DNA from: Schaalia sp. Marseille-Q2122
GTDB taxonomy: Bacteria > Actinomycetota > Actinomycetes > Actinomycetales > Actinomycetaceae
Assembly: GCF_903645355.1 (NCBI RefSeq)
Contig: NZ_CAHJXR010000002.1
Coordinates: 186,001 to 250,000 of the forward strand
Direction of reading: 5' to 3'
DNA length: 64,000 bases
Every line of letters begins with the position of its first letter. Position 1 is the first letter of the stretch. The position numbers were made by a program, and so were the translations under genes. This document shows, in pieces, positions 17,412-27,503 of this stretch. The notes below the pieces were generated by a model. The model ran no database searches, was not told where the DNA came from, and worked only from the letters and a program-made list of their open reading frames with translations.

Positions 17412-18253
17412 GCCCGGATCTTCAACGCCGGGCGATCCGCAGTGTGATTGACGTGCTGGGTTACAGTATCAGGCGTGCCTGTCGGATTGTGGGGATGGCT
17501 CGTAGCACCTTCCAACGGGCTAAGGTCAAGGACACACCTCAAGACCCCGACCAGGAACTACGCGCCACTCTCCGGGCCTATTCGACTGCTCATCCGTGTC
17601 ATGGGTTTAGGCGTGCTCACGCGTATCTGGTTCACGATGTGGGGATGGAGATTAACCTCAAGAAGGTTCAACGCTTATGGCGCGAAGAAGGTCTGACGCG
17701 CAAGACCCCACGCCGCCAAGTACGGCGCGGCAAAACCACCATGCCAGTGGTGAAAGCCAATGAGCCCAATCATGTGTGGAGTATTGACTTCCAATACGAC
17801 GTGACCAGGGATGGGCGGCCGATCAAGATTGCGTCCATGGTTGATGAATTCACCCGCGAATCTCTCCTGGACATTGTTGAGCGCAGTATTGATGCTGACC
17901 AACTAGCCAAGGCTCTCACCACCGTGTTCGCTGCCCGCGGGGTGCCACGGGTGTTGAGGATGGATAATGGGCCTGAGTTCATCTCCAAGCGCTTGCAACG
18001 CCTGTGTGGGAAGCGTATTGGGATGGCATACATTCCGCCAGGTACGCCCTGGAATAACGGATACGTCGAATCGTTTAACAACCACCGCAGAAGAGAGTGC
18101 CTAAGGCGCCACGATTTTGCTAACCTGATTGAAGCGCGGCACACCATCACCGAGTTTCACCGCGACTACAATCTCCACCACCGCCACTCATCCCTGGGAT
18201 ACCTCACCCCAGTAGAGTACGCGGAACAATGGAAAACAACCCACACACTCTAA
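17405..18253 (+). CDS. IS3-family transposase OrfB (DDE core), expressed by frameshift
   Basis: The catalytic part of the transposase, in the -1 frame relative to OrfA; an internal GTG at 17444 could also start it. It has the HTH_21-type region (HPCHGFRRAHAYL), then the integrase core with the DDE residues in IDFQYD, RMDNGPEFIS and the GYVESFNNHRRRE block, and a C-terminal GYLTPVEYA. The frame is intact. With OrfA it forms a complete IS3-type enzyme. Confidence 0.94.
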   Translation: MLSPDLQRRAIRSVIDVLGYSIRRACRIVGMARSTFQRAKVKDTPQDPDQELRATLRAYSTAHPCHGFRRAHAYLVHDVGMEINLKKVQRLWREEGLTRKTPRRQVRRGKTTMPVVKANEPNHVWSIDFQYDVTRDGRPIKIASMVDEFTRESLLDIVERSIDADQLAKALTTVFAARGVPRVLRMDNGPEFISKRLQRLCGKRIGMAYIPPGTPWNNGYVESFNNHRRRECLRRHDFANLIEARHTITEFHRDYNLHHRHSSLGYLTPVEYAEQWKTTHTL

Positions 18254-18290
18254 CAACACATGGCCCTAAAAACGGGGACCCCTCACCACC

Positions 18291-18416
18291 CGAGAAAAAT
18301 ACATCGAAGACGTCCTAGGTGGGGGCAACGTGTGGTCGCCCATGGAAGAGCTTCGTAAGAGCGGATTTTGGTCTGGCAAACAACAAGGCGAAATTTTTCA
18401 CTTGTGCCCCTGGTGA
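18291..18416 (+). pseudogene. Unidentified 3' gene fragment right of the IS3-family element
   Basis: After the element an open frame gives about 41 residues (REKYIEDVLGGGNVWSPMEE...) ending at TGA 18416, with no start codon context of its own. It is soluble in character, not membrane-like, so it is not the tail of the truncated permease. It is probably the end of another gene fused here by deletion. I do not recognise the family. Confidence 0.35.
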
Positions 18417-18462
18417 AACATCGCGAGTAGCCGATAAGGACAATGCGCGCGCCCTCAACTGG

Positions 18463-18480
18463 TCCACCGATTAAGGTGGA
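18463..18480. promoter_or_regulatory. Short inverted repeat upstream of the flavoprotein reductase
   Basis: TCCACC-GATTAA-GGTGGA, 28 bases before the start of the RclA-like gene. It could be an operator or a small leader hairpin; nothing more can be said. Confidence 0.3.
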
Positions 18481-18508
18481 GGAAGCACATTCTTCAGGAA
18501 GGTTTCCT

Positions 18509-19879
18509 ATGCACTTCGATGTTGTCATCCTTGGGTGGGGTAAGGCAGGCAAGAGCCTCGCGGCAGACCTCGCCAGACAGGGCCAGCGTGTGGCCCTCGT
18601 TGAGCGTTCTTCTAGCATGTACGGCGGAACCTGCATCAACGTGGGCTGCGTGCCAACGAAAGACCTCGTCACCTCAGCAGAGGAACGCCGCCAGAGCGAC
18701 GACCCTGCCCAGTACTTCGCTGCTGCCGTTGCCGAACGCGACACGCTCATTAGTGCTCTGCGTGCCGCCAACTACGCCATGCTGGACGGCAAGGTCGCCC
18801 TCTTTGACGGACAGGCGTCATTCGTTGATCCTCACACTGTTCGAGTGAGCCCTGTCGAGCCTGACCACGGCGGCGAAGAGCTGGACATCACCGCTGACAC
18901 CATCGTCATCAACACGGGGACGATCCCGCGCGCCCTGGAAATTCCAGGAGCGGACCTGTCTGGCGTCTACGATTCGACCACCATCCAGCATGCCAAGCCC
19001 TTCCCCTCACGCCTGTTGATCGTTGGCGCGGGTTTCATTGGCCTGGAGTTCGCCTCGATGTTCGCCAACTTTGGTGCTCAGGTGACAGTTACTGACCCGG
19101 GCGAGGTGTTCATCCGCCGTGTGGATCGTGACGTGGCGACCTCCGTTGAAGAGAGTCTCACTGCCGCAGGTGTGCAGATTCGGATGAACACCGCCGTGGA
19201 GTCAATTAGCCAGGATGGTTCGGCACTGCGCGTCCACACGTCAGAGGGGGACATTGAAACCGATGCAGTCCTTATCGCGGTGGGCCGCGTTCCCGCTACA
19301 GCTGAGCTGAATCTCGAAGCTGCAGGCGTTGACTGCGACGAACGTGGTTTTGTGCGCGTGGACGACCAACTGCGCACCTCCGTTGAGCACATCTTTGCTG
19401 TGGGTGATGTCAATGGCGGCCCGCAGTTCACCTATATTTCCTACGATGATTACCGCATTGTCCGTGATGTCCTAATAGGGGAGGGACGCCGTAACCGCCA
19501 AGATCGTGTGGCCGTGCCGTGGACGGCTTTCATTGATCCGCCGCTGTCCGTTGTCGGGATCAGCGAGGCCGAGGCCCTGAAGGCGGGTGTGCGTGTAGCG
19601 GTTGCTTCGGCGCCAGTGGCGAAGATTCCTGTCATGCCTCGGCCGAAAATCTTGGGCAAGACAGCAGGCATGATGAAGTTCATCGTGGATGCTGATTCCA
19701 ACGCGATCCTGGGTGCAGCCCTGCATAGTGTGGACTCTCAAGAGCTCATTAATATCGTGGCCCTGTGTATGCGTATGGGGGGCACTGTGGCTGATCTGCG
19801 TGATGGCATCTGGACGCATCCGTCCTCAACGGAAGCCTTCAACGGCGTCTTGCGGGGCCTCCAGCCTGTCACAGACTGA
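18509..19879 (+). CDS. RclA-like FAD/NAD(P) disulfide reductase
   Basis: A 456-residue class-I pyridine-nucleotide disulfide oxidoreductase. It shows an FAD-binding start (VVILGWGKAGKSLAADLA), the redox-active pair GGTCINVGC (Cys42 and Cys47), the NAD(P) motif IVGAGFIGLEFA, the second FAD motif IFAVGDVNG, and a C-terminal HPSSTE with the catalytic His. The GWGKAGKSLA opening with MYGGTCINVGC is closest to RclA/YkgC, enzymes tied to hypochlorous or hypothiocyanous acid defence, which would suit an oral or mucosal host. Mercuric-reductase-like function cannot be excluded. ATG 18509 follows AGGAAGG by six bases; the upstream frame has no ribosome site. Confidence 0.85.
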   Translation: MHFDVVILGWGKAGKSLAADLARQGQRVALVERSSSMYGGTCINVGCVPTKDLVTSAEERRQSDDPAQYFAAAVAERDTLISALRAANYAMLDGKVALFDGQASFVDPHTVRVSPVEPDHGGEELDITADTIVINTGTIPRALEIPGADLSGVYDSTTIQHAKPFPSRLLIVGAGFIGLEFASMFANFGAQVTVTDPGEVFIRRVDRDVATSVEESLTAAGVQIRMNTAVESISQDGSALRVHTSEGDIETDAVLIAVGRVPATAELNLEAAGVDCDERGFVRVDDQLRTSVEHIFAVGDVNGGPQFTYISYDDYRIVRDVLIGEGRRNRQDRVAVPWTAFIDPPLSVVGISEAEALKAGVRVAVASAPVAKIPVMPRPKILGKTAGMMKFIVDADSNAILGAALHSVDSQELINIVALCMRMGGTVADLRDGIWTHPSSTEAFNGVLRGLQPVTD

Positions 19880-20325
19880 CGTTGTCGCAGATCGGTACTG
19901 TCGATAACTGGCGTGTGGGTACATAGGTGCGCGTGTGGGGATTAAGTGTGTTGTCGTCTGCCCTCCGCGCGCTGATATGTGTGAGATCTTGCCGCTGTCT
20001 CGCGGAGGTTAGCGGCACTAAGGGAATCTGCCTCAGTTGGCTGATGAGCATGGTTTTATCCGATTTTCAGACTAATCCGCGATACGTGTGTCTTGTGTGG
20101 GGTTATCCATAACTGGCGGTCAGTTGGATCTTCGTGTTTTGTGGATAAGTGCAACAGTGTGTATCAGAACCTACACCTGTCGTCTGAAAACTTATAGAAG
20201 TAGATCACACTCTTAATTAGCAGAGAATTTTGCTACGTTCTGCTATGGGATGTCACTACACTGTCTGTGGTATGCCCAAACGGCATACATCCCCCACACA
20301 GTGCTTCGCCAAAGGAATAGTATTC
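19880..20325. other. Promoter region of the M26-type protease, with DnaA-like boxes
   Basis: 446 bases without a gene. On the minus strand there is a perfect TTATCCACA (20140-20148), and a one-mismatch TTATCCATA lies at 20103-20111 on the plus strand. ATAACTGGCG occurs twice (about 19905 and 20109). The stretch 20180-20240 is markedly A/T-rich and probably holds the protease promoter. Confidence 0.5.
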
Positions 20326-23300
20326 ATGGCCCCCGACAGCAGTCCATCTTCTGCAACTAAGATCGCCACGATTGCTCTTGCAAGTTCAGCCTTATCTGCG
20401 CAAGTTGTCGTTCCTGCCCATGCATATGACACGTCAACGACATCAGAAACCTCCCCCGATCTACAGTGCACACGGGTGACTACCGCCGATACGCCCTCCG
20501 GAACCCCTTCAGCGCAGGATATTCACGAGGCAGAACAGAACGTGGCTCGAGCCGAACAGACTCTGCAGGGCGCAATCGAAGAACATGATTCTGCCGCACA
20601 ACAGACGAATGAGTATGAGAACGCCCTGATACTGAGCCAAGCTGAGCTTTCTCTCGCTGAGCGGGAACGTAACGAAGCGCAGCAAAATCTGAGTGAGCAG
20701 ATTACTCGCGAACAGAGTCTGGTTGACCAAGCCTACAACAATGCCCGTATCGACAATGAACGGGAAATAGCTGACCTCGCTCTCGCCCGCAGCGAGCTCA
20801 ATACACTTCAGGAAGAACGCGAACATGCTCACGAGGAGTACATTCGTGCCAGCGAGGAACTCGTTGCGAAGAGAACCGCTGTGGAAGCGGCAAGTGCGCC
20901 AGCAGATCGCGAAACCGGCAACGAGTTGCCGACGAGTAATGCACTGAACGCTCGTATTGATACGTTAAACGAGCAGATCGTAGACCTCGATCGGATCATT
21001 GAGCGGGTATCTACTGAACGTGATGAGATCCAGCGCCGCCACACTGAGCTTGCGGCACAGGTGGTGGCAACTGCGGAGGAGGAATCTGCCGCTCAAGACC
21101 GCGTGACCCAGGCGACTGAGAATCTCGTGGCTGCGCAGCAAGCTCTCCAGACAGCAGAAGAGAATCTCATGATGCGCCGTGAGGATCTTGCGCGTGCCAC
21201 TCAAGAGGCTGGCCCCGACTCAGAGGCTGTCCGCCAAGCACGTAATAACTTGGCGGAAGCAGAAAATGAACGTGCTCAAACTTCCATAGCCTTGGAATCG
21301 CTCACACAAGAACTTGCCGAACGGCAACACGACGTCCAGCAGGCTCAAGAGAGCCTGGACGCACGCAATTCTGAGGTCGTCGAGACAGAACGTGCGCTGT
21401 CGGAACTGAATGACCAGATCGGTGCCCTAGAGGAAGAAATTCAAGCAGCTAACCGCGCCCGCCAGGAACGACAGGCAGAGTTAGCTGAAGTCACTAAACA
21501 ACTTGAACAGTTGCGCACTCTCCTGGTTGCTGAGGAAAGCAAAGAAAACATCCCTACTTTCGATGTCTCTGACGTCGTTAGTCGTGAGATCTTGACCCAC
21601 GGCCTTGCTTTATTCCGCGATAACGGGGGTAATATTGAACGACTTGCGGAATTGGCAAGTGCTCCACGCGATCTGAACAATTACTTTTTGCGGTCTTCCC
21701 TACCTGACGGGCGTGAGCTGTCGATGCCTGTCACCTCGATCGAAGAAAACACTCAGGGAGATAACCCTACATTCACCGTGCACGCCACCGTCCCCGGCGG
21801 TTTTTCGCACATTCCGACGGTGACCTTGTCGGTTCCTAAGAGCGACCCGCAAGCCCCTACGGTGTATCGCACTTTTGCTTCTTTGGTGGAGGCGATGAAC
21901 GCAACCCCCGACGGAACTTTTCGTGTCGGTGCGGACCTCCAAGTTGATTCCACTGATGTTGCTCACGGCCAGGCGTATGTAACAGTGCCCTTTACGGGTG
22001 CCTTGGATGGTCAGGGGCACTCGATCAGTGGCCTGATCAAGCCGCTATTTAGTGTTTTAACGAACGGCGCTCAGGTCAAGAACTTGGCGTTTGCGAGCGT
22101 GCATATTGACTCATCAGACGATAATGCAGCCGCTTTGGCTCAACGTGCTGAAGGTCAGAATACTCATGTACGACACGTGCGTGTTCAAGGCCGTATTGAA
22201 GGTCAAAAGTTTGTAGGAGCCATTGTTGCTGAGGCCCAGAATGCCACCTTCGAATCGGTGTTTTTTGACGGGCAGCTATATTCCAATTGGCGTCGCGAGG
22301 GTGGTGCCTCTGGCGGTTTGATAGGCGCGATGTCGGGCGGGACGGTGAGAAACTCTGCCGCCCAGGTGACCATCGAAACCTTCTTCCGCAGGCCCAATAA
22401 CGCGATCGGCGGGCTGGTAGGTCGCCTGACCGATGGTGCGGTTCTATCAAACTCGTATGTTGGCGGGACTCTCGGGAAGCGCCGAAATAACGGGATGGCT
22501 GGGGGTATTGTCGGTTCGCTTCGTTCTGAGAATGGTAACCATGGCGCGGTGGACTCTATCGTGTCGGGTATGGCGGTCACTGGTGGGAATCTCGGGCACG
22601 GTGACAACCTCAATGTTCCGATGCGCAATATTACCTACATTGACGGAGAAGCCAGTGGCACCCCTGATGCTCACCACGCTGGCACTCAGGTCAGCGTCAC
22701 TCAAGGGCAGGCAGCCTACGAGGCGTTGAACCTCACCCACCATGTGCGTCCTCAGTCCGCCCAGAACCAAAGCGTGGGGGTGGTCACTACCTCCGGGGTG
22801 GATGCTTCGCCGAATCGGTACTCTACAGTGGCTGAGGCTCGTGTCGAACGCTTTCAGGCGTACAGAAACTACGCGCTGCTTATGCCCCTTGCCTCACCTC
22901 AAATGATTGTCCATGCGGCGAACATGCTGGAGGATTCTGACCCGTTAGTGACCAAGACCCTGCGTTCGGCACTGCCGACTATTGGCGGGCAGATCGCTTT
23001 CGCTCCAATTGATGCTGCTCAGACGGTTGACGGGGTGTTTTTGCATTACTCAGACCACAGTGTTGAGCGCCGCGTAGTGCGTCCACAGGATAAGGCATCC
23101 GCTGCAAACGCTTCGTCATCACGCAGCGGTCAGACTGGGCGCCTTGACCGTGGGGCATTTGTTGTATACCAGATGGCCGGCGGCTTGCCGTATGCTCCAG
23201 TTCGTCTTGCGACGCCTTCTCAGGCACTTGTGGCACAGATGAGTCAAGAGCTGGCGGCTGTTGAGTTTGACGACATTGACATGTCGACGCTGGTTGACGC

Positions 23301-26300
23301 GGCGAAGTGGCGAACCACACTGAGTACGAAGCAAGGTTCCGAAACCGAACGTAAGGATGCCGCATCCGCTGAACTTCGTGGCTTGCTTTACCTTCGGAAC
23401 GCTTTCAACCAACAGCGTGATTCCTTGAATGCTGTGCTTGAGAAGATCATTGCCCAAGAGCGTACAACCGCAACAGCGCCAGGCAGTGAAGAGGCACTCA
23501 AACGCAAGATCCTGACAACAAGGAAGCTTTCCTGTTGGGTCTTGCGTACGTGAATAAGTGGTACAACATTGACTTCGGAGCGGTGAATCTGCGCGATCTG
23601 TTGGTCTTCCGTCAAGACTTTTACGGTTCACGCAAGAGTCCCATTGATTGGCTCATCGAACTGGGTAAGGACTACTATCACTTAGACCCGCAAAAGAACA
23701 CGGAAACGCTAGTCAAATACGTGTCTCCGTACGCGCGTCACGTTGATGTCGTTGAATTGCTCGAATCGACACGTCAACAGTTCACGACCACACGGGATTT
23801 CGACGAATGGTTCCGTGGGACGACAAAGGCTCACGTGGTAGAGACCCCTTCACTGGAACTGCCTGACCATGATGTACGAGCGTCAGAGCGTTTCAAGCGC
23901 ACGAAATACAAGGCAGCTTTACTGCCGGTGTTGACCGTACGAGAGAATGATATTTTCATTATGGTTCACATGACTAGTGTGACAATGGGGTCTTTTGAGC
24001 GCTACTACGATAAGCGTCATCTCTCGGCCGAGCAGCGTGCAGGGAAGATAGAGGAAATAAAGCGACGCATTCAGTACTATGCGCAGCGATACCGCGACTA
24101 CTACGATATGTGGTATCGCGTGTCGTCAGATAAGGCGAAACGCCATCTGCTGAATGACATTCCTGCGTGGGATGGCTACGGCACCGCAGCGGGATGGTCG
24201 GCCCAGTATGGATCGTCAGCTATTCGTTCGGTGGAGGATTTCTTTGGCCCGATCGGCAAGTGGTACCAAGCTTCCCCAGTCGGCGCATATTCCAGTGGTG
24301 ATGCGACGTTTATGGTTCACACGAAGTCGCTCGAACCATACGGCATAACGATTTTCACCCACGAGATGGTGCATAATCTGGATCGTTTTGTCTTCCTTGG
24401 CGGGGAAGGGCGACGAATCTACGTGCTGCCTGAAATGTACCCGGTGTCACTGCTGCAAAATCCCACAACCCGTTCTAGCGGGGCCTTCGGCTTCAATCAG
24501 TCCGCCGATTTCAGTAACCACAATGGTTGGTATTTGCATAACGCCCACCCCGACCGTTTCCAGACGATGACGGATATGGACCAGTATTTCAAGGGGTACT
24601 TCAATGCGATTTATCTGTTGGATCTTGCAGAGGCTGAGGCGATGATCGGGCAGAGTCCTGAAGCACTGTCAAAGATGCTGATGAAGTTAGGGAATCATGT
24701 GACTCAGGGAGTTACCGTGAACTCTTACGATGCACTTTCGGCTCAGGACATTGCGGATATGCGTTTGGCATCGATTAATGACATGATTGACCACTCGTTG
24801 ATGATGCGCCGCGTGAATGCGCCAACTAACGGTCCGATAGAACGAAATGGCTACCCAAATGTCACGATCCTTGACCCAATCTATGGCACGGGAGAGTCTT
24901 CTGTTGGCACGACGGGCGAGACGGCGTTTAGACGTAACGCCTTGGAACTGTGGGCCGCGAAGGGATTTGAGGAAGGGTTTGTCCCCTACACCTCATCACG
25001 CTTGCTAGGCGAGGCGCGACGCGAGGGGGCTGGCGATATGCCAGACACGTTCATCATGCCTAAGATTTTTGCCTCCGATCCGTATTCCACGTTAAAGGAC
25101 TATCGTAAGCAGGCGTATGCGATGATTCGGCAACGTGCCACCACGCATTTACAACCGATTACAGTCTCCTTTGATGGAATCCAGGAGACCTATACAACCC
25201 TTGAGGAGCTAGCAACTCGTTTCAGGGAGTTGATGGCGGAGGATATTGCTCACAGCCGCCAGGGATCAACCAGGTCAAAAGTCTATCGCTTCAAGGGGGA
25301 GGTGTTCAGTCAACTCATGCGGCAAACACAGGAGTTTAAGTCCTCAATGTTTACTGATGATGTTGACCAGCTGCTGCCATGGACAATGCTGCGCAAACCA
25401 GAGGCTACGGTGCGTGTCCCGCTTCCTGCTCTTGAACGCCCATCTCTGGACCGTTCACAGGAAAAGTTTGCAGTACCGCCGACCGCTTCACTTGATGAAG
25501 CTATGATGACGGAACTACGGCGGCAGGTAACAGACGCTGAGACTCAGGTGCGGCACGCGCAGGAAGCATTCCGTGCTGCGGATTCTGAGCTCTTGGATAA
25601 TCAGGAGACCTTGAAGACTTTTCAGCTGCGTCGTGACAACCGCAATGAAGCGCTGACGAGTGCCCGGCAGGCCATGGCTCGTGCAGAGGCCGAGGCCAGG
25701 AAGGCTGTTGACGCCCTAGGATTCAGCCGTGATCGGAAGATTGCCAGCGAAGCGCAAATTCAGCAACTCGATAGTCACATTGAGCATCTGCTTTCCGCTC
25801 TCGCTACATTGAGGCAGCGCGTCGCTGTTCACCAAAGCGCGTTCGATCATGCCCAACAGCTCCGTCAGGAACGTTCCGCCGAGGTTGAGCAAATGTTCCG
25901 TCGATTTTCCGAGGCCCAGGAAGAGTTTGCGGCTGCTGAGGCGTCGCTCAAGAATGCTCAGCAAAGCCTGACAGATACGCTGGCACAGCTGCGCGCAGTG
26001 GAGGCCCGTATCCTTCAGGACTCAACGCAGCGTGAGGATCGTGATCGCGAGGTGCTACGTTTGCAGTCGTTGCGCGCATTGATGCTCGCTTTTGAGGCCG
26101 CCAAGCAGCTCAGTGATGCGGCAGATCTTGGCCACGCCTCCGTGCTTGATCGTCTCACTCGGGCTGAGCAGACGACTGAACGCGCTCAGACGCGCGTTGA
26201 AGAATTGGCAGCAACTGTATCTCGCCTTCAGGAACGTCAACGTCACCTTGCTGGGCTGACAGTAGATGCCTTGTTGATAGGATCGCAAACGGAAGAAGCA

Positions 26301-26891
26301 CCTCAGATCGTAGAGGGACTTCAGGAGCTGCGTAGAAGAATTGCCCTAGTCCAGGATGCATTGAGGCGTTATGAAGATGCACAACAGGACATTAGTCGAC
26401 ACTCTGCAGCGCTTGCAGCACTACAACAGGACCGGGAGAACGCACAGGTTGCCCTCATGCAAGCGCGCGTAGATTTGGATCGCCTTAAGACGACACTGAG
26501 TGAACAAAATGGGGGTGATGAGTATTCCTGTGTGCCGCGTGTTGCTCCGTATCTGCCATACTTACCTAGCTATGAGATCGAAGTGCTACCTGGTAACGCT
26601 CCCGTAGTTGAGTCTTTGCCGACCTATGAGATTGGCTCTGTGTCAGAGCCTGAAACGATTGTCCCCTCTTCACCTCAAGCAGACAGCGCAGAGCACACAA
26701 CACATGATCTGGTTCCTTACGGAACCTCTATCGAGAGTACTTTCGAGCATCAGCCGAACGCTCAGTCAGCACAGAATAATCCTGTGACATTGGCGCGTAC
26801 AGGGGGCGGGACCGCTATGCTGGGAACGATCTCGGCCATCGGAGCCGCGCTCGGTATTGCTGCTTTGCGAGGCCGTCGCCGCCGTGAGTAA
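20326..26891 (+). pseudogene. Wall-anchored M26-type (ZmpB-like) zinc metalloprotease, split by a 1-base frameshift
   Basis: Joined, this is a protein of about 2190 residues. It has a signal peptide (to about residue 30), a long coiled-coil region (60-400), GLUG-type repeats (about 530-800), a zincin domain with HEMVH at 24360-24374 plus a glutamate 20 residues on (LPEMY), a second coiled coil (about 1725-2065), and an LARTG sorting signal with hydrophobic helix and RRRR tail. GLUG repeats plus this zincin are the IgA1-protease/ZmpB design. The first frame runs off at 23553. The second frame continues the family sequence from about 23517 (NKEAFLLGLAYVNKWYN), so one base is missing near 23515-23518. 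ATG 20326 follows AAAGGA by nine bases. It is either a real null allele or a sequencing error. Confidence 0.88.
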
Positions 26892-26900
26892 CAGCGCGGG

Positions 26901-26975
26901 CTTCACCTTCGTATCGCGGCCTGCTGGCACCGCGCGTACCTGCAGACCGTGCTACGAAGGTTGTTGCTTTTTGGT
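26901..26975 (+). terminator. Possible terminator after the M26-type protease
   Basis: ACCTTCGTA pairs with TACGAAGGT across a long loop that contains its own GC helix, followed by TGTTGCTTTTT. The wide loop makes it weaker than the other terminators. Confidence 0.5.
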
Positions 26976-26998
26976 GGAGTACTCCGCATAGTTGGGGG

Positions 26999-27334
26999 AT
27001 GAACACTCCCTATATCGCGCTCTCGGGAATACTGAGCTGTAAGGATGAGCGCGAACTTGGCCTCGTCCAGGCCTTTCTTCCTGCGCATATTGAGTTCACT
27101 CGCGCTGAGGAAGGGTGCATCTCCTTCGAGGTCACTCAAGATAGCGTCAATCCTTTGATTTGGCACGTCAATGAGCTTTTTGATTCCCAAGCTTCCTTTG
27201 ATGCACACCAGCGGCGGACTCTCGCTAGTGAGTGGGGCGCACAGACTGCCCACATCAAGCGCGAGTACATTGTGAGTGAAATAGCGGCTCAGGAGAATGC
27301 TAGGGAATACGGGAGAAAGGAACAAATTCAGTAG
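26999..27334 (+). CDS. ABM-domain protein (antibiotic biosynthesis monooxygenase-like)
   Basis: A 111-residue protein with the dimeric alpha/beta-barrel ABM pattern: ALSGILSCKDERELGLVQAF, HIEFTRAEEGCISFEV, WHVNELFDSQASFDAHQ. This is the layout of putative quinol monooxygenases such as YgiN, small cofactor-free oxygenases or signal-degrading enzymes. The sequence alone does not show the substrate. ATG 26999 follows a run of G residues directly, an unusual spacing, and no better start was found. It stands alone between the protease and glgP. Confidence 0.75.
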   Translation: MNTPYIALSGILSCKDERELGLVQAFLPAHIEFTRAEEGCISFEVTQDSVNPLIWHVNELFDSQASFDAHQRRTLASEWGAQTAHIKREYIVSEIAAQENAREYGRKEQIQ

Positions 27335-27380
27335 GTGAAGGGTGGAGTGCCCATCAACAACATAAACTGCGAAATAAAAG

Positions 27381-27426
27381 GATCGTAGGGTTGAAGGCTC
27401 AGTCTTGAACCTTCAACCCTACGATC
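27381..27426. terminator. Bidirectional terminator between the ABM gene and glgP
   Basis: A perfect 17-bp stem (27381-27397 with 27410-27426) around a 12-base loop. Minus-strand transcripts run into CTTTTATTTC after it, so it mainly serves glgP; the plus side lacks a T run. Confidence 0.85.
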
Positions 27427-27503
27427 ACAGTCGGGGACACCCCCGACGCGTCAATGATCATGCGCGTCAGTAAAGCGCAGTCAAAATAAGCCTTTCGGCC
27501 TCG

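Larger units (their letters stand above)
17044..18285 (+). mobile_element. IS3-family insertion sequence
   Basis: A roughly 1.24-kb element with orfA and orfB joined by a frameshift site. The imperfect ends both contain a CCCC(T)GTTTTTAGG core and a GTTGTTAGAG inner block. The left end TGACCCC and right end CCTCA fit the TG...CA pattern of the family, but the right terminus is uncertain by several bases. No target duplication is seen, and the right flank is not the permease, which suggests a deletion next to the element. Confidence 0.85.

Noticed and set aside
12924-18480. The accessory patch as a tRNA-integrated genomic island with att sites
   Set aside because: No copy of the tRNA 3' end was found near 18.3-18.5 kb and no integrase is present, so only a transferred patch is claimed.
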